Source: Limonium bicolor
Taxonomy: Eukaryota; Streptophyta; Magnoliopsida; Caryophyllales; Plumbaginaceae
Assembly (NCBI GenBank): GCA_023374045.1
Contig: CM041778.1
Coordinates: 401,262,438 to 401,326,437 of the forward strand
Direction: 5' to 3'
DNA: 64,000 nt
Notes under the pieces: model-generated
What the model was told of the DNA's origin: nothing
The model's input: only the letters and a program-made list of their open reading frames with translations
The model's database searches: none
Translations under genes and position numbers: made by a program
Shown: positions 10,052 to 21,999 of the stretch, piece by piece
How the letters are laid out: each line of letters starts with the position of its first letter
How positions within the stretch are numbered: position 1 is the first letter of the stretch

Positions 10052-11606
10052 TCAAAGGCATCTGGGATCAAAAGGCAAGAATTGAGCTTTAGGCAAGGGT
10101 TTGGTGTACACATCTATGAGCTGCGAGTCACTAGGAACAAATTCAATCTAGAGACTGGCATCGTGGAGATGCTCTCGAACGAAGAAGAAATCCACCTCTG
10201 TGTGCTTGGTGCGGCTGTGAAAGACCAGATTTGCTGCAAGGTAAGTAGCACCCAAGTTGTCGCATCGTAAGATCAGAGCTTTCTTTAGAAAAATATGCAA
10301 TTCTGACAAGAGTTTTTTAATCCACGGGGACTCGGAAGTCGTGGTAGCCAAGGCCTTAAACTCAGCCTCAGTAGAGGATTTGGTGACCGTGCGCTGCTTG
10401 TGGGAGCTCCAAGACATGAAAGCATCACCAAGATAGCAGAGAATCCAGTGGTGGAGCGACAGTCGAGATGGTTGCCGGCCCAGTCGGCGTTAGAGTAAAT
10501 GCACAAGTTCCCTAGAGGAAAGCCGTAAAATAGAGTCCGAGATGCATGGTTCCAGAGAGGTAACGAAGAACTCTTTTTATAGACTTCAAATGATGTTCTT
10601 TGGGTTATGCATATGTTGGCTTATTCTGCTGATAGCTAGGCTAATATTAGGGCAGGTAAAGCTTAGGTATTGTAGGCTACCTACCACACTGTGAAACTGG
10701 GTAGGGTTCTAATATTGGAGGTTTTCTATAGTGTCAAGGTTGTAGGAATCTGAGATAGGAGTGGGAGAGGGTTTGCAATCAGTCATATTGGTCCAACTAA
10801 GGATGTTTGTAATGTATTGAGACTGGGAGAGGGTAAGGCCAAAAGGGGTACGGGTAACAGAGAACCCTAAAAAATGATGAAAGCTTCCCAAGTCCTTGAT
10901 AAGGAACTCCCAGGCTATGGTGGTGATTAGGCTAGAGATGATGGCTTAGGAAGATCCAGTGACTAGAACATCATCAACATAAACTAACATGTAAACAGTA
11001 TGGCCTTTTAGTTGATAAACAAATAGAAAAGGGTCAGATGTAGAGGCAAGAAGCCAATATGTATTAGAAAGGAGCTAAGTCTAGAGAACCCAGCTCTAGG
11101 GGACTGCTTATGTCCACACAGAGCCTTTTAAGGCGGCACACATGAGTAGGGAACTATTTACTGATTAAACCACTTGGTTGTGTAAGATAGACCTCCTCCT
11201 CTAACTCTCCATGCAGAAAAGCATTATAAACATCATCTTGATGAATAGGCCACTTTAGAGAGGTAGCTAGGGCAAGAACAACCCTAATTGTAGTGACCTT
11301 AACAACTAACCTATAGGTCTCAAAGTAGTCAACCCCAGGAGACTAATTAAACCCCTGAGCCACAAGTCGTGTGTCCCTCCTTTCAATTGATCCACATGCC
11401 CTTCTTTTAGTCTTGAGAATCCACTTGGACCCCAGTACATTCATATGAGCCTCTCTTGGAACAAGTTCCCAAGTAGAACTATGTATAAGGGCATTGTATT
11501 CTTTATTAATAGCCTCCTTCCATTCTGGGAACTTCATAGCAACAATAAAGGATGGTTGCTCTGGGATAGGTTTTAACTCTGTGTTGTGTAACCAAGGAAT
11601 AATCAT
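10052..11606 (-). pseudogene. Copia reverse transcriptase and RNase H, broken
   Basis: C-terminal half of the copia polyprotein. The reverse transcriptase N-terminal block is at 11343-11606 (PEWKEAINKEYNALIHSSTWELV, then LGSKWILKTKRR). The thumb region is at 10709-10891 (FHHFLGFSV, LSQSQYI). RNase H is at 10148-10506, with SNADWAGN in one frame, then MSWSSHKQRTVTKSSTEAEF and RCDNLGATYLAANLVFHSRTKH in the next. After an in-frame TAG the end reads FVPSDSQLIDVYTKPLP and stops at 10052. Multiple stops and shifts (for example between 10417 and 10506) rule out activity. Confidence 0.85.
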
Positions 11607-12096
11607 CAGTGTAGAGCTTAATTAGGCTTGAGGAATTTTGTTTTGGCACGGATAATCATAAGGTGTGTGGGTTGGGGAGGTGAGGTAAAGGAAATAGGTG
11701 AGGCAGAGGTAGTTGAGGTATTTTGGTGTGGGAATAGATAAATCAGAGGCAGTTGGGTTATCTGGTGAGGTAGGAGTAGGTGAGCCTGAAGAAGTTGGGC
11801 TTGTAGTGGTTGAGGGCGAGGGTAGAAAAGGTTCAGTGTTTGGAAGGTGATGTGGGGTAGGTAAAAGGGGAGGATAATGAGGAATAAGAAGGTTAACCGA
11901 TTCCAAGGATGATGATTGTGGTTTAGTAGTTTCTATAGAGATATAGAGTCTCTTGGTGTCTAGGATATAGCATACATAGCCTGTGGAGGTGGATGACTAG
12001 CCAAGAAAAACATAGGCAACAAATCTAAAGAAAAGTTTATGGGCATTATAGGGATGTATGTTAGGATAAAAGCAACAACCGAAAACCCTTAGGTGA

Positions 12097-13397
12097 CACT
12101 AGTGGAAAAAATGTTTTTAACCACGGTTATTTTGCTTATATACCACGGTTAGGAACCGTGGTTTATGCTCCCGTCGCATATAGAAAATTGCCTATATACC
12201 ACGGTTGATAACCGTCGTTTAAAAGTAGACTATATACCACGGTTTGCTATGACCGTCGTTTAAGACCGTTTTTGGACTCGGTCCTCACCGATTTTAAACG
12301 ACGGTTAAGGTCAGAACCGTGGTTTTAAGTCCTTTTATACGACGGTTATAGGTCAAAACCGTGGTATATTATCTATAAAATCAACGAATAAACCACGGTT
12401 ATACTTATAACCGTGGTTTATAGTCTATGAAATTTTTTTCAAAATCGCCAGCGATTCGAAGCGCCGCTACGCAGATCTCAAACAGAGCACAGAAGAGAAT
12501 GAAGAAGCTAGAACATGTGTGTTCCTTGTTTGTGATTTAGGGTTGCAAAATAATGAGTGAAGAATGGAGGCGTAGTATGTTCCTTGTTCGCGGTGGGTTG
12601 CAAAATTACCGTGAAGTTGAAGAGAATGAAGAATGGAGGCGTAGGCCATGTTCCTTGTTCGTCGGTTATGGTTGTGAAAATAACAGTGAGAATGAGTGAG
12701 TGAGGACGAGCATGTTCCTTGTTCGCAAGTGTAAGCTGCAAAAATTACCAAAAAACAAGAGAATTAGTGAGGACGAGCATGTTCCTTGTTCGCAATTTAG
12801 GGTAGCAAAAATTACCGTGAGCTAGTTGAAGAGAATGAAGAATAGTTACAGAGCATGTTCGTCGGTTTGGGTTCCAAAATTACCATGAGGTTGAAGAGAA
12901 TGAAGAAGAGTTGCAGAGCATGTTCGTCAGTTTGGGTTCCAAAATTACCATGACATTGAAGAGAATGAAGAAGAAGAGTGCTTCGTCGATATATAAGAGA
13001 ATAGAGAGAAAGCGCCGCATTAAATTTCGGCCGAAAATTAAAATTCGCCTAGACTATATACCACGGTTCATCAAAAAACCATGGTTTAATATAGTAAGAT
13101 GTGCAATATAAATGACAGTTGCCTAGGAACCGTGGTATATAGGTACACTATATATGACGGTTCCCCGAGAACTGTGGTATATTCACTCCGGCATGTACTA
13201 TATACCACGGTTGCCCTAAAAACCGTGGTATATAACTAACCTATATACGACGGTTCTCGAAGAACCGTGGTATATGCGCTCTGGTATGCACCTTAAATGA
13301 CGGTTGCTATGAAAACTGTGGTTTATAAACTTTAAACACGGTTTTCCATTTAACCGTGGTTTAAACGCCGTCATTAAAAACATTTTTTCTACTAGTG
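12097..13397. mobile_element. Non-autonomous CACTA (En/Spm) element
   Basis: Starts CACTAGTGGAAAAAATG and ends CATTTTTTCTACTAGTG, inverted repeats with the diagnostic CACTA tip. It is flanked by the 3-bp duplication TGA (12094-12096 and 13398-13400). Both ends are packed with ACCACGGTT / AACCGTGGT subterminal repeats (12120-12420 and 13050-13370), where the family's transposase accessory protein would bind. There is no transposase gene; the centre is a minisatellite. It sits in the copia integrase region. Confidence 0.93.
12505..12985. repeat. Minisatellite inside CACTA element
   Basis: Seven degenerate tandem copies of a 60-80-bp unit, marked by CATGTTCCTTGTTCG or CATGTTCGTCGG at about 12514, 12576, 12647, 12711, 12779, 12854 and 12919. 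Each is followed by GCAAAATTACC and GAAGAGAATGAAGAA blocks. Open frames here are repeat by-products. Confidence 0.85.
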
Positions 13398-14045
13398 TGA
13401 GTTAAAGATGGAGGAGTTTGAAAGAGCTTGTGGAAAAAAGAGATATGATCCAGATTTTTTGTAAGGAGTCTGTTGAGGAGGTAGGTAGAGGTCTTGAAAG
13501 CATAAGACCAAAATGTGAGGGGCATATGAGCATTTGACAAAAGACAAAGGCCTTTGTCTACAATGTGCCTAATTTTGCTCGTAATAGAGCCATTCTATTT
13601 ATGAGAATGAGGGCAGGTGAATATGTGATTTAGGCCATTTTGAGTAACAAAAGCAAAAAAAGGCGTGAAACTTCCCTCCATCATCAGTCTGTATGGCTTT
13701 GATTTTTTATTTTTTTGAATTGTGTTTGAACTAACTTGTGAAAAGTAGTAAAAACTGAAAGAGTGTCTGATTTATTTTGAGAGGAAATAGCCAAATAAAG
13801 CAAGAGCAATCATCAATAATTAATAGGAAATATTTATAGCCTTCCTCATAAACATAAGGGGCAAAGCCCCATAAATCTAAGAAAGAAGATCAAATGGCTT
13901 TGTAAACATAGAATTACTTGAAACATGAGGTAGGGCATGTGCTTGCCAATCAATAGAAAAGGCAAATCCCTTATGATACACTAGATTCAGCTCAGTTATT
14001 GATAGAGTGAATAGATCTGTCATTTCATGAAATCTCTCTTCAGAT

Positions 14046-14640
14046 TCAAAATTGTGGTGTAACGTGTATCCCCCCTGTTTCGGTCATGGAAAAGACAAGT
14101 AGATTAAACTGTTTTATTGTAAAGCTAGAAATAGTAGAACTAGGATGCCCTAGTCTCTGGTGCCAGATGGTACTTGGGGCATCTTTTGTGTAGTGAAACG
14201 AGGGAGATGGCTGATCTGAGAAGAGTATATAAACACCATCCTTAGTAGTACCCTTGGCTAGGATCCTCCTTGTAGTCAGATCCTTCACAAAAAAAATGAT
14301 CGGCGTGAAATTCAAAAAGTGTATTATTATCCTTGCAAAATTGTTGAACAGAGAGAAGATGTTTTTGTAGTCTAGGTGTGTGAACGATTTTACGAGAGCA
14401 AAAGTGTAAGGATAAACTAAGAGTGTACCAGATCCTTGAGCAGTGATAGGCAAGGAGGATCCATAACCTAAGGTCACAGTTTCAATTCTCTCATAGTCAT
14501 AGTGAGAGATGTTCAACTTTCCAAAATCACCAGAAAAGTGATGAGTGGCTACAGTATCAGGCGGCCACTCTTGTGATGTAGTCTTGCCCGTGGCATTCAT
14601 AGAAAAAGAAGTAGGACGCTGTTGCCGATAGGATTGATTG
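14046..14640 (-). pseudogene. Copia protease and pre-integrase region
   Basis: The minus strand reads WPPDTVATHH near the start. This is the position of the copia aspartic protease active site (usual pattern Asp-Ser/Thr-Gly-Ala); here Gly is replaced by Val. It is followed by an LPITAQGSGTL block and by RLGHPSS of the GAG-pre-integrase domain (TIWHQRLGHPSS). The frame is open for 184 codons (14046-14600) but is disconnected from gag and integrase. Confidence 0.8.
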
Positions 14641-15589
14641 AACTTGTGGTAACGAACCGCAGCTTCATGCCCTCTCTTCTTACAAATTTGACATTGGGGC
14701 GGGGAACTGAGTGACCAGCAAAAGTAGTGTTGGCATGCTGTTTGTTTGTGGTGTTTGTGTTGTAAGAAGTGTTAAAAGATGTAGATCTTCCCCTTCCTCT
14801 ACCTCTTCCTCGATTATTCTTTCCTCTCCCTCTAAAAGAGTTGGCAGAATTAGAAGTGTAGGTAGTAGAGTTGAGAGAACATCAATTTTGTGTGAATGTG
14901 TTTGTTGTAAGAGCCAGGACTCAGTGGCTAACATAAAGTTATAGATCTCAGCAGGGGGCAAGGGTTTGATCTGGTGAGGACAGTAGAAACAAAAGCTGAA
15001 TATTCATGTGGAAGGCCTTTTAAAATATAGCTTTGAAACTCCCTTTCTCCAACTTATGTCCGGTTATAGCTGGGGAATCAACAAGAGCTTTAGCTCTATT
15101 GTATGGAGTGATAGTTTCATTAGGTTTCTTTCCTATAAAGGCTAATTGGAGGTGGAGTTGGCCTATTTGAGCATTAGATTTGGCAGCAAATGCATCATTA
15201 AGGTAGGACCAAACATGAGCAGAGGAGGTGTAATTCACCACTTGTCCTAGGATAGAATCAGAGAGAGAGGTGAACAATATTCATAGAACCAGATGATCTT
15301 GCTGATTCCAAAGTGCAGTAGCAGGATTCTTAGATCCAACAGAATTAGAACCCGGACATTTGCTAGATCCATCAACAAACTTGTAGAGATTGCATCCTTT
15401 TAAGAAAGTGAGGATAACTCCTTTCCATAACCTGAAATTGTCCCGCTTAAGCTTGACAAGATTAGCGCCAGGAGATAAAATAGACTGTGATGTTGGTTAA
15501 TTTTGCTGACTATGGCATTTTGTCGAGCAGGTTCCAACAGAAGATCCAGTGGTTTCGATGGCAGGTCCAATGGGAGTTTGTTCTTCCAT
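14641..15589 (-). pseudogene. Copia gag (UBN2 type), broken
   Basis: Starts at an ATG at 15589 (MEEQTPIGPAIETTG). After a stop near 15498 the reading continues with LVKLKRDNFRLWKGV and then a long block at 15020-15277 (LSDSILGQVVNYTSSAHVWSYL, LQLAFIGKKPNETI). The low-complexity part (14680-14961) and a partial Cys-rich knuckle region near 14650-14700 follow in other frames. Domain order and text match copia gag of the UBN2 family. Confidence 0.8.
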
Positions 15590-15690
15590 GGATGAATTTT
15601 TGAAGAAAGGACGATGGATGAAAAGGATGAGATCGAGAGGAGATTCAGATTTGAAAGGTAGCGTGAACGATAAGGCTATGAAACTGAAAC

Positions 15691-15821
15691 CATATAGGAT
15701 ATAAGGTCGATGGTGAGAATGAAACAATACTGTTTATACTGATGTATCTATTACAGTAAATGAGTCTCTATTTATAGAATAAAGGGTTACAATTAATATG
15801 GACTAATATGTAACTTGGACG
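15691..15821 (-). repeat. Copia 5' LTR
   Basis: Matches the LTR at 9852-9979 with scattered differences. The internal side is marked by a TGGTTTCAG primer-like site (minus strand, 15684-15692). Confidence 0.65.
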
Positions 15822-15871
15822 GCTTTAGGGTGAACAGATACCTGATGGGTATCGTCATCCATAACCATAGA

Positions 15872-16671
15872 CCTTGCCCCAAGTCTCCATACCATACTGT
15901 TACTAAATTATTGGTGTAATAGTCGTTACTATTATTCTTATTAATGTACAGTTAGAGTTATTACCGGGTCCGCATTTGGTTGCAACCTGTAAGATAGTGA
16001 ATAGAATATTCTTCTTTCTTTTAATGAATCACAACAACCCAATCTTTTTCGTATTCATATGATTAGCTTTATTTTACGTTTTATTCTGTCACTAGTGTAA
16101 CATAGACAGGACATTGACATAGTCGAAACCAATGAATGCCGACTGTGAACATTGGTTTAAGTAAATCTTAAACGTCTGAGCATGTTCAATACACAAATGA
16201 TCATTATATATTGTCAAATTAAGTAGATAAAGAAAGACCGATCGAAGCTGTGATATTTCTGTTGAATGGTACGGGAATGGAACAATGACTATGGTATCGT
16301 TGTTCTTGAATATAATAAGTTTTCTGGTGTTGAGATAAAGCTAATTTCATGTTAGTGGGAGATGGGCCCAGATAAAAGATAAGGGGAAAATATGAAAACG
16401 TGGTCATCATGTGAAATGTATCTTTTAATCTGAATTACACTTTTTCAATTTTAGATACTCATCTTACGTGAAATTAATTTGGACCATAATGCTAAATGGA
16501 TCGTACATATTTGGGTTGAAGGAATTCGTCCATAAAATTGTACAAATACACCCCCCCCCCCCCCCCCCAAGTTCATGGACGTAGTAGATCTGTGGAGACA
16601 AAAATATGACTGGAGAGCACGTGTAGATACTAGTAAGTAGTTTTTTTGTCGTCATGTGAAAAATGATTAAT
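15872..16671. other. Intergenic, no feature recognised
   Basis: AT-rich DNA with no convincing coding sequence. It contains an 18-base poly-C run at about 16551-16568, which is prone to sequencing error. Confidence 0.5.
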
Positions 16672-16968
16672 GAGCTCGTTTGGGAACAGCTTCCAACAGC
16701 AGACAGCTTTTCAATTTCTAAAATCAGCAGGGTTCCACCAAATACCCAAAACCAGTAGCTGACAGCTTCTGCAAAATCATCAGCTGACAATTTCTTAATT
16801 TTCAGCAGAACCTAATAATTGTCTCTGTTTTTTAAAACCATCAGCAGACGTTCCACCAAACACCAAAACTAGCAGTTGACAGCGTCTATAAAACCATCAG
16901 CATACAACTTCTCAATTTCCAGCAGCAGGACCCAACAGCAGCCCCAGCAGCTGTCCCCAAACGAACCC
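16672..16968. mobile_element. MITE with CGTTTGGGxACAGCT terminal repeats
   Basis: The left end GAGCTCGTTTGGGAACAGCT and the right end, reading GGGTTCGTTTGGGGACAGCT in reverse, are inverted repeats. Both sides carry AAT (16669-16671, 16969-16971). The interior is made of CAGCAG / CAGCTGACAG-like repeats. The 3-bp duplication and end sequence suggest a PIF/Harbinger-type MITE. No coding capacity. Confidence 0.7.
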
Positions 16969-16971
16969 AAT

Positions 16972-18038
16972 ATTATGTGACGATGATAAATGTGAAAGAG
17001 AAATATTTGGATCTTCGCAGGAATCGGAGCTTTCTTGCAAGCTATTACTGTTACTATTATAGAGCCAAGACAAGGTGGGACTAACTTCTACGCGTGTTGT
17101 AGTTTCCATTTGAACATGTTTATTTGTCTTGAGGTGCATGTTTCACCTTATTACTGAACGTCAGCATATAGACATTATGGTTTGCGTCGTCAATTTCAAG
17201 TTTTAGTCAGGTTAACCTCACCCAAATCTAACTTATTCAAACAATCTTTGGTTATAAGTATATGTCACAGATTTTATAAGTTTATTGTGCAATCTAGGAA
17301 GTTAGTATGTACATCTAATAGAATTTCCATAACATCAGAATTCAATCTATAACTTTACATACACATCCGTACAGTTTTTATTTACTAACTCTACAATTTT
17401 CATAGAACAAATATACTATGTATCTAACCATCTATAACTACATTTAGATATATAAAAAAAAAAAACTGACACGTTTACCCAAATCCAAAATCAAATTTTG
17501 TACTATCAAATACAAATTCATAAGACCACATAACCATTTAGATCATTTATTTTCTTTTTATAAGTGTTTCTGGTTACGGTTTGAGCTATATAATTCACGC
17601 ACACAAACGCGTGTTTTTCTTCATTGATCTCCATCGAAGATTTTGGTCGGGTGTAGATCAGTGACAGTCAATTCGTTTAGTGCACGTCAAACTTGTACGA
17701 GTCAGCATCGTAGCAGTTCACTTCCGAGTGAAAAGTGAAAAGTTGAGTAATTTTCACAGAATCAGTGAAAAGAGTGCATCTTCACTTTTGTCTCCCGAAT
17801 GAGGCCGACATCCGAAAGCGCAGATTAGAGATAACCAACAAGGTATTAATCAACTACAAGGCTTCTTCTTTGTGACGAAATAAGCAACTCCACCGTCGTT
17901 GATCATTCGGAATTACATAAATCCTGCTGATTATTCCAAGTTATGTTGTCGTGTAGCATGTGGATTTAAACCATTTTAGCGCGAGCAGTTTCTGAAGATA
18001 GAAGATCAAATAACATACCCACGTTACATAGAAGCCTC
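16972..18038. other. Intergenic, downstream of the chaperonin gene
   Basis: AT-rich sequence without recognisable coding potential. Homology to the duplicated chaperonin segment begins only at about 18039. Confidence 0.5.
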
Positions 18039-18401
18039 TTTCACCCCAACCCAATATGGCCGCGAACACCTACTTCTTGTCCACAAATAGGGGCAAACAT
18101 AGTCCAACTCTTTCCACTATTTCAACTAGATTTTTCCCCGGTCATATGGAACTGTATGGGGGCAATTCAACACATTCAAGTACTCAACCCCAATATGACT
18201 ACTGTCACATGCAACTTCCACCAACCAGGAACTGCACTCCCACTTCTACCCTAATAATAATACTTGCTATTCAATGAGATCCCTTCCAAAAACTCAAGGC
18301 GCGAAGCAAAAAGGCCAACACCAGCTTGGGGAAAATGGCTACGAAAACCAATCAGGGCGCCATAATCTGAAGTAAACAAACATTGATGACAGCGCGGCAC
18401 C

Positions 18402-21400
18402 TCAGTACCCGTACCCTGCAAATGTAAACAAAGCACGATTTAAAGAAAATCTACATGCAAGATATCTGTACTGAGGTAGAGCAAAAAATGATATATGCTG
18501 TATTTAGTTTATATTGAGCAGCATGCATACCAGAACCATCCATTGGGGTTCCAACTTCTACAGGTTCTGGCTCTTTGATCTCAGTTACAACAGCATCTGA
18601 GGTCAGGAAGGTCTTGGCCACTGACGCTGCATGCTCCAGGCAACATCTAACCACCTATAAGCAATGCAACAGCAACAGACATACTATAATTCAGTGCCAA
18701 ACCACTTTGAAAACTGAAGTCAGGGAAATCTACACTACAGCTAACTTGAGACTGTAATGTCATCATCACTCCACGAATGGAACTAAGACGTGCTTTAGGA
18801 AACCAGACCTTTGTGGGATCAATTATACCCGCAGACATTAAATCTTCATATTTGCCAGTCGCTGCATTGTAACCAAATCTAGGGTCATCATTCGATAAGA
18901 CCTGAACAAATGAAAAAGTACTACTAGTTAAGCAAGTGCATCTACTTTTCTCAGTTAACATCAACCTTGCTTAGAGGAAGATAACAGAGTAGGGTCATCA
19001 ACTCCAAACCTTTTCAATTACAACGGCTCCGTTGACTCCTGCGTTCTTGGCTATCAGTTCCATAGGATATCGGAGAGCTCGTTTAACAATTTCAGCTCCA
19101 AGCTACCAATCAAACAGGAAAAGAAACCACGGCAGAGATTTGTCAGATTTCAAATATGTTAAACATATATCAAGGCCAACACAATGTGGCTAGTTTTGAC
19201 GAAACATTAGCCAACCTTCTGTTCATCATTTTCAAGAGTTTCTTTGATGCTGTCAACTTTCGATGCAAGCCTTAGCAGTGTGCATCCTCCTCCAACAACA
19301 ATCCCTTCTTGAACGGCTGCCTGCCAAAGTTTTCATATGAACAATCACTTGAGGTTTGACATTAACATAGCATGACTTGGTAGCATTATACACAATGTTA
19401 AACAAGAAGCAACACCTTTGTAGCATTCAATGCGTCTTCCACTCTCAATTTCTTCTCTTTAAGCTCAGTTTCTGTTTGGGCCCCAATCTGTATGTTTCAT
19501 TCACTAACTCAGTATGTGGTGTTCAATAATTCATTTGGAATGAGGACTCTATCCTCTACTGGTGCCATCACTAAGATATGTCACTGATAAAGAACAGTGG
19601 AGCAAATGTTAAACCTGAATAACAGCAACTCCACTTGAAAGCTTTGCTATTCTTTCATTTAATTTTTCTCTTTCATATTCCTGCTCTGTATCCTGCATTA
19701 TGATATATGGTTGCATCCATCGTAATTATATCTCAAGGCACATCAATAGTTGATTCGAAATCACAAATAAGAATGAAAAAAGAATTACAGGTTCAGTAAA
19801 CAATATAAGAATGACACCTCTAGTATTTTCTTGATTTGAGAAACTCTCTTCGCAACAACTTCCTGTGTACTACCATCACCAATGATTGTAGAAGACTCCT
19901 TATATAGCACAATTTTGGCAGCATGTCCCAATACCTCTTTGCCAGCTTTATCTAAAGATAGACCGACTTCTTCTCTAATAACAGTTCCTGTATGAGAAAT
20001 AAAGAGATACGTCTAATTCTGGATGTCACCCTCTGAAGAAACAACATTGAAGATGTAGTGTCAGAGTCTCAATCATTAGAAACACTTACCTCCAGTGAGA
20101 ACAGCAATGTCATCAAGATATTGGCTTTTGCGCTCACCAAATCCAGGTGCTTTCATTGCAGCAATCTTCAAACTTCCTCTAAGCCTGTTTACTACAAGTG
20201 TAGCCAGTGGTTCCTGCTCAATGTCCTCAGCAATTACCAGGATTGGCTTGCCTTCTTTGATAGCATCTTCTAAAACACTGACCAAGTCCCTCGCACTGGT
20301 GATCTTTTTCTCTACCAATAACAACTGTATGGGCAAGGAGAAAACAACAGAGTATCTAAAATGTGGTGAAATGGTCTTAGGAAATTTAATCTAGCTCATT
20401 GTACATGCTTTCGGATACGAGAGGGAACACTGGATTGTTCAACATAGAGCATCTACACAGTATCCATTCACACATATAATGATATAGGTTAAATGTTATT
20501 TAGGTAAAAATGATGCACCAAAACAATCAGCCAAACAAACAGGAAAACAAATACCTATCTAAAGATAACACCCAACTACCAAACTGGAAGAATGGACCAC
20601 ACTGTTTATTAGGAGTGCGTCGCATTTCAGCAGAAAAGCTGCATCATATATTACCTTGCAATTTTCATACTCCACGGTCATCTTTTCACTGTCAGTGACG
20701 AAGTAGGGGGAAATATACCCACGATCGAACTGCATTCCTTCCACAAGGTACATGCCACTTTCAGCACCTCTCCCTTCCTCTAGAGTCACAACACCTTCAC
20801 GACCCACTTTACTCATAGCTTCAGCAATCATATTTCCTATCTCATAGTTGTTTCCAGCACTAACAGCAGCAACATCAGCTAATTCACTGTCCTCGACCTG
20901 GAGTGAAAGTAGATAACTATAACCACAATCCTCATAAGATGACTATTCACTCACCATCAAAATTTGCCAGAATAAGAAATATACGTACATCTTTTGACAT
21001 TTTCTTCAGCTCACCCACAAGTGCTTTGGCTGTATTCTCAATTCCTTTAGATATTTGGATTGGATTTGCACCGGCGATTACAATCTGAGCAGATAATTTC
21101 AAACAAATATCACAAAATGGAGAACCATTTCAAAATATAGTAAAATTTAAATTTCATCTGCAACTTTTTATTCTCATTGATACCTTCACACCCTCAGCTA
21201 TGAGGCCTTGTGCCAAGACCACAGATGTGGTTGTCCCATCCCCAGCTAGATCATTTGTCTTGGAAGCAGCTTGCCTTACCAGCCTAGCCCCTATCTCCTC
21301 AACAGGGTCCTCAAGCTCAACCTGCGCATAAAAGTATAACCACTTAGGCTGCAGCTCTAACAGCTACAAATGGTGACCTCACGTGATAAACCAGAAAAGC

Positions 21401-21985
21401 AACAGACCGCAGAGGAACGATCATGAACCCCCAATGTCATGACAGTGCAGCCACTCCTATATACCATAACAAGGCAGAAAACTTAATCTGAGGTGCTCTG
21501 AATACAAATATACCTCCTTGGCAACAGTGACTCCGTCATTTACGATTCTGGGAGAGCCATATTTACTCTCCAAAACCACATTCCTTCCCTTTGGCCCAAG
21601 AGTGACTCCGACTAAATCAGCTAGCTTATTAACACCAGCCTGGCAAAGTCAAGCCAGAATGCCTCAGTTAATAAGTACCCCAGACCGCAATCAAAGTAAA
21701 ACACTCAGTAAATTCGAAGCTCAGAAATTTCAAACTCACTTGTAACTTCCTAATTGCAGAGCCATTCTTATTGAAGTGCACTTGCTTGGCAGCGGCCTTC
21801 ACTTTAGCAGAACATCTTTTCCTCGAAACTCCATTTGCGGTGGTTCCTACTCTTACGGGTACTGAAGAAATGGAGGAAGAGAAAGATAACCTGTTCGAAG
21901 AAATGATCAATTTGCTGTTGTTTACTTGGCTCCTACAGGACGCGAACGAGCTGACAGACGACACGCCTCCTAAAGCGGTGGCCAT
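18402..21985 (-). CDS. CPN60B: Plastid chaperonin-60 subunit beta (RuBisCO-binding protein beta)
   Basis: Encodes a group I chaperonin of the chloroplast stroma that forms double-ring complexes with alpha subunits and folds imported and plastid-made proteins, RuBisCO large subunit among them. Exons (gene order): 21985-21740, 21639-21514, 21321-21184, 21084-20989, 20897-20655, 20324-20090, 19987-19818, 19692-19615, 19487-19416, 19320-19216, 19102-19010, 18901-18809, 18654-18531, 18415-18402. All introns are GT-AG and phases join to 1833 nt (610 residues plus stop), close to the usual length of about 600. The first 50-60 residues are Ser/Arg-rich, as in a plastid transit peptide, with mature sequence near KQVHFNK. 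Conserved nucleotide-binding blocks are GPKGRNVV and [10 protein letters not shown], with RVEDAL and GGGCTLLRL of the equatorial domain. The tail is GSGYGY. The start at 21985 gives MATALGG; an upstream in-frame ATG (22006) is less likely because a possible UTR intron boundary lies between. Confidence 0.96.
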
Positions 21986-21999
21986 TTCACCTGAACGAC

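Larger units (their letters stand above)
11607..14045 (-). pseudogene. Copia integrase region, interrupted by CACTA
   Basis: The right-hand part (13401-13600) reads RHIVDKGLCLL, then MPLTFWSYAF and YLLNRLLTK on the minus strand, the copia integrase C-terminal region. The left-hand part (about 11940-12096) reads LRVFGCCFYPN and then YVCYILDTKRLYIS. Between them sits the CACTA element at 12097-13397. A Pro/Thr/Ser-rich linker follows (11622-11906). Stops and frameshifts are present on both sides of the insertion, so decay is not due to the insertion alone. Confidence 0.75.
9852..15821 (-). mobile_element. Copia retrotransposon, near full length, decayed
   Basis: Minus-strand Ty1/copia element with short LTRs (9852-9979 and about 15691-15821) that share AGGATATAAGGTCGAT and ATTACAGTA. 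From right to left it carries gag, protease, integrase, reverse transcriptase and RNase H in copia order, all broken by stops and frameshifts. A CACTA element is inserted in the integrase region (12097-13397). The purported primer site at the right LTR reads TGGTTTCAG on the minus strand. I could not find a clean 5-bp target duplication, so the outer borders are good only to about ten bases. Confidence 0.85.
8911..15863. mobile_element. hAT-like element, split by nested elements
   Basis: The left end TAGGGATGTCAATGG (8911) and the right end, reading TATGGATGACGATACCC in reverse (15863), are imperfect inverted repeats of hAT style. The flanking 8-mers are ACCATGGA (8903-8910) and ACCATAGA (15864-15871), 7 of 8 identical. 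GGGTCGGGT-type subterminal repeats lie at 8920-9045, and an inverted partner (CACCCGTTTACAC) at about 9832. No transposase is visible, so the element is non-autonomous, roughly 1 kb without the nested copia element (9852-15821). Confidence 0.7.

Noticed and set aside
12467..12751. Frames with repeated NKEHA/THYFA text
   Set aside because: By-products of the minisatellite within the CACTA element.
9852..15821. 5-bp target duplication for the nested copia element
   Set aside because: Flanks read ATCTA on the left and GGCTT on the right with the best LTR borders; shifting the borders gives no convincing match.
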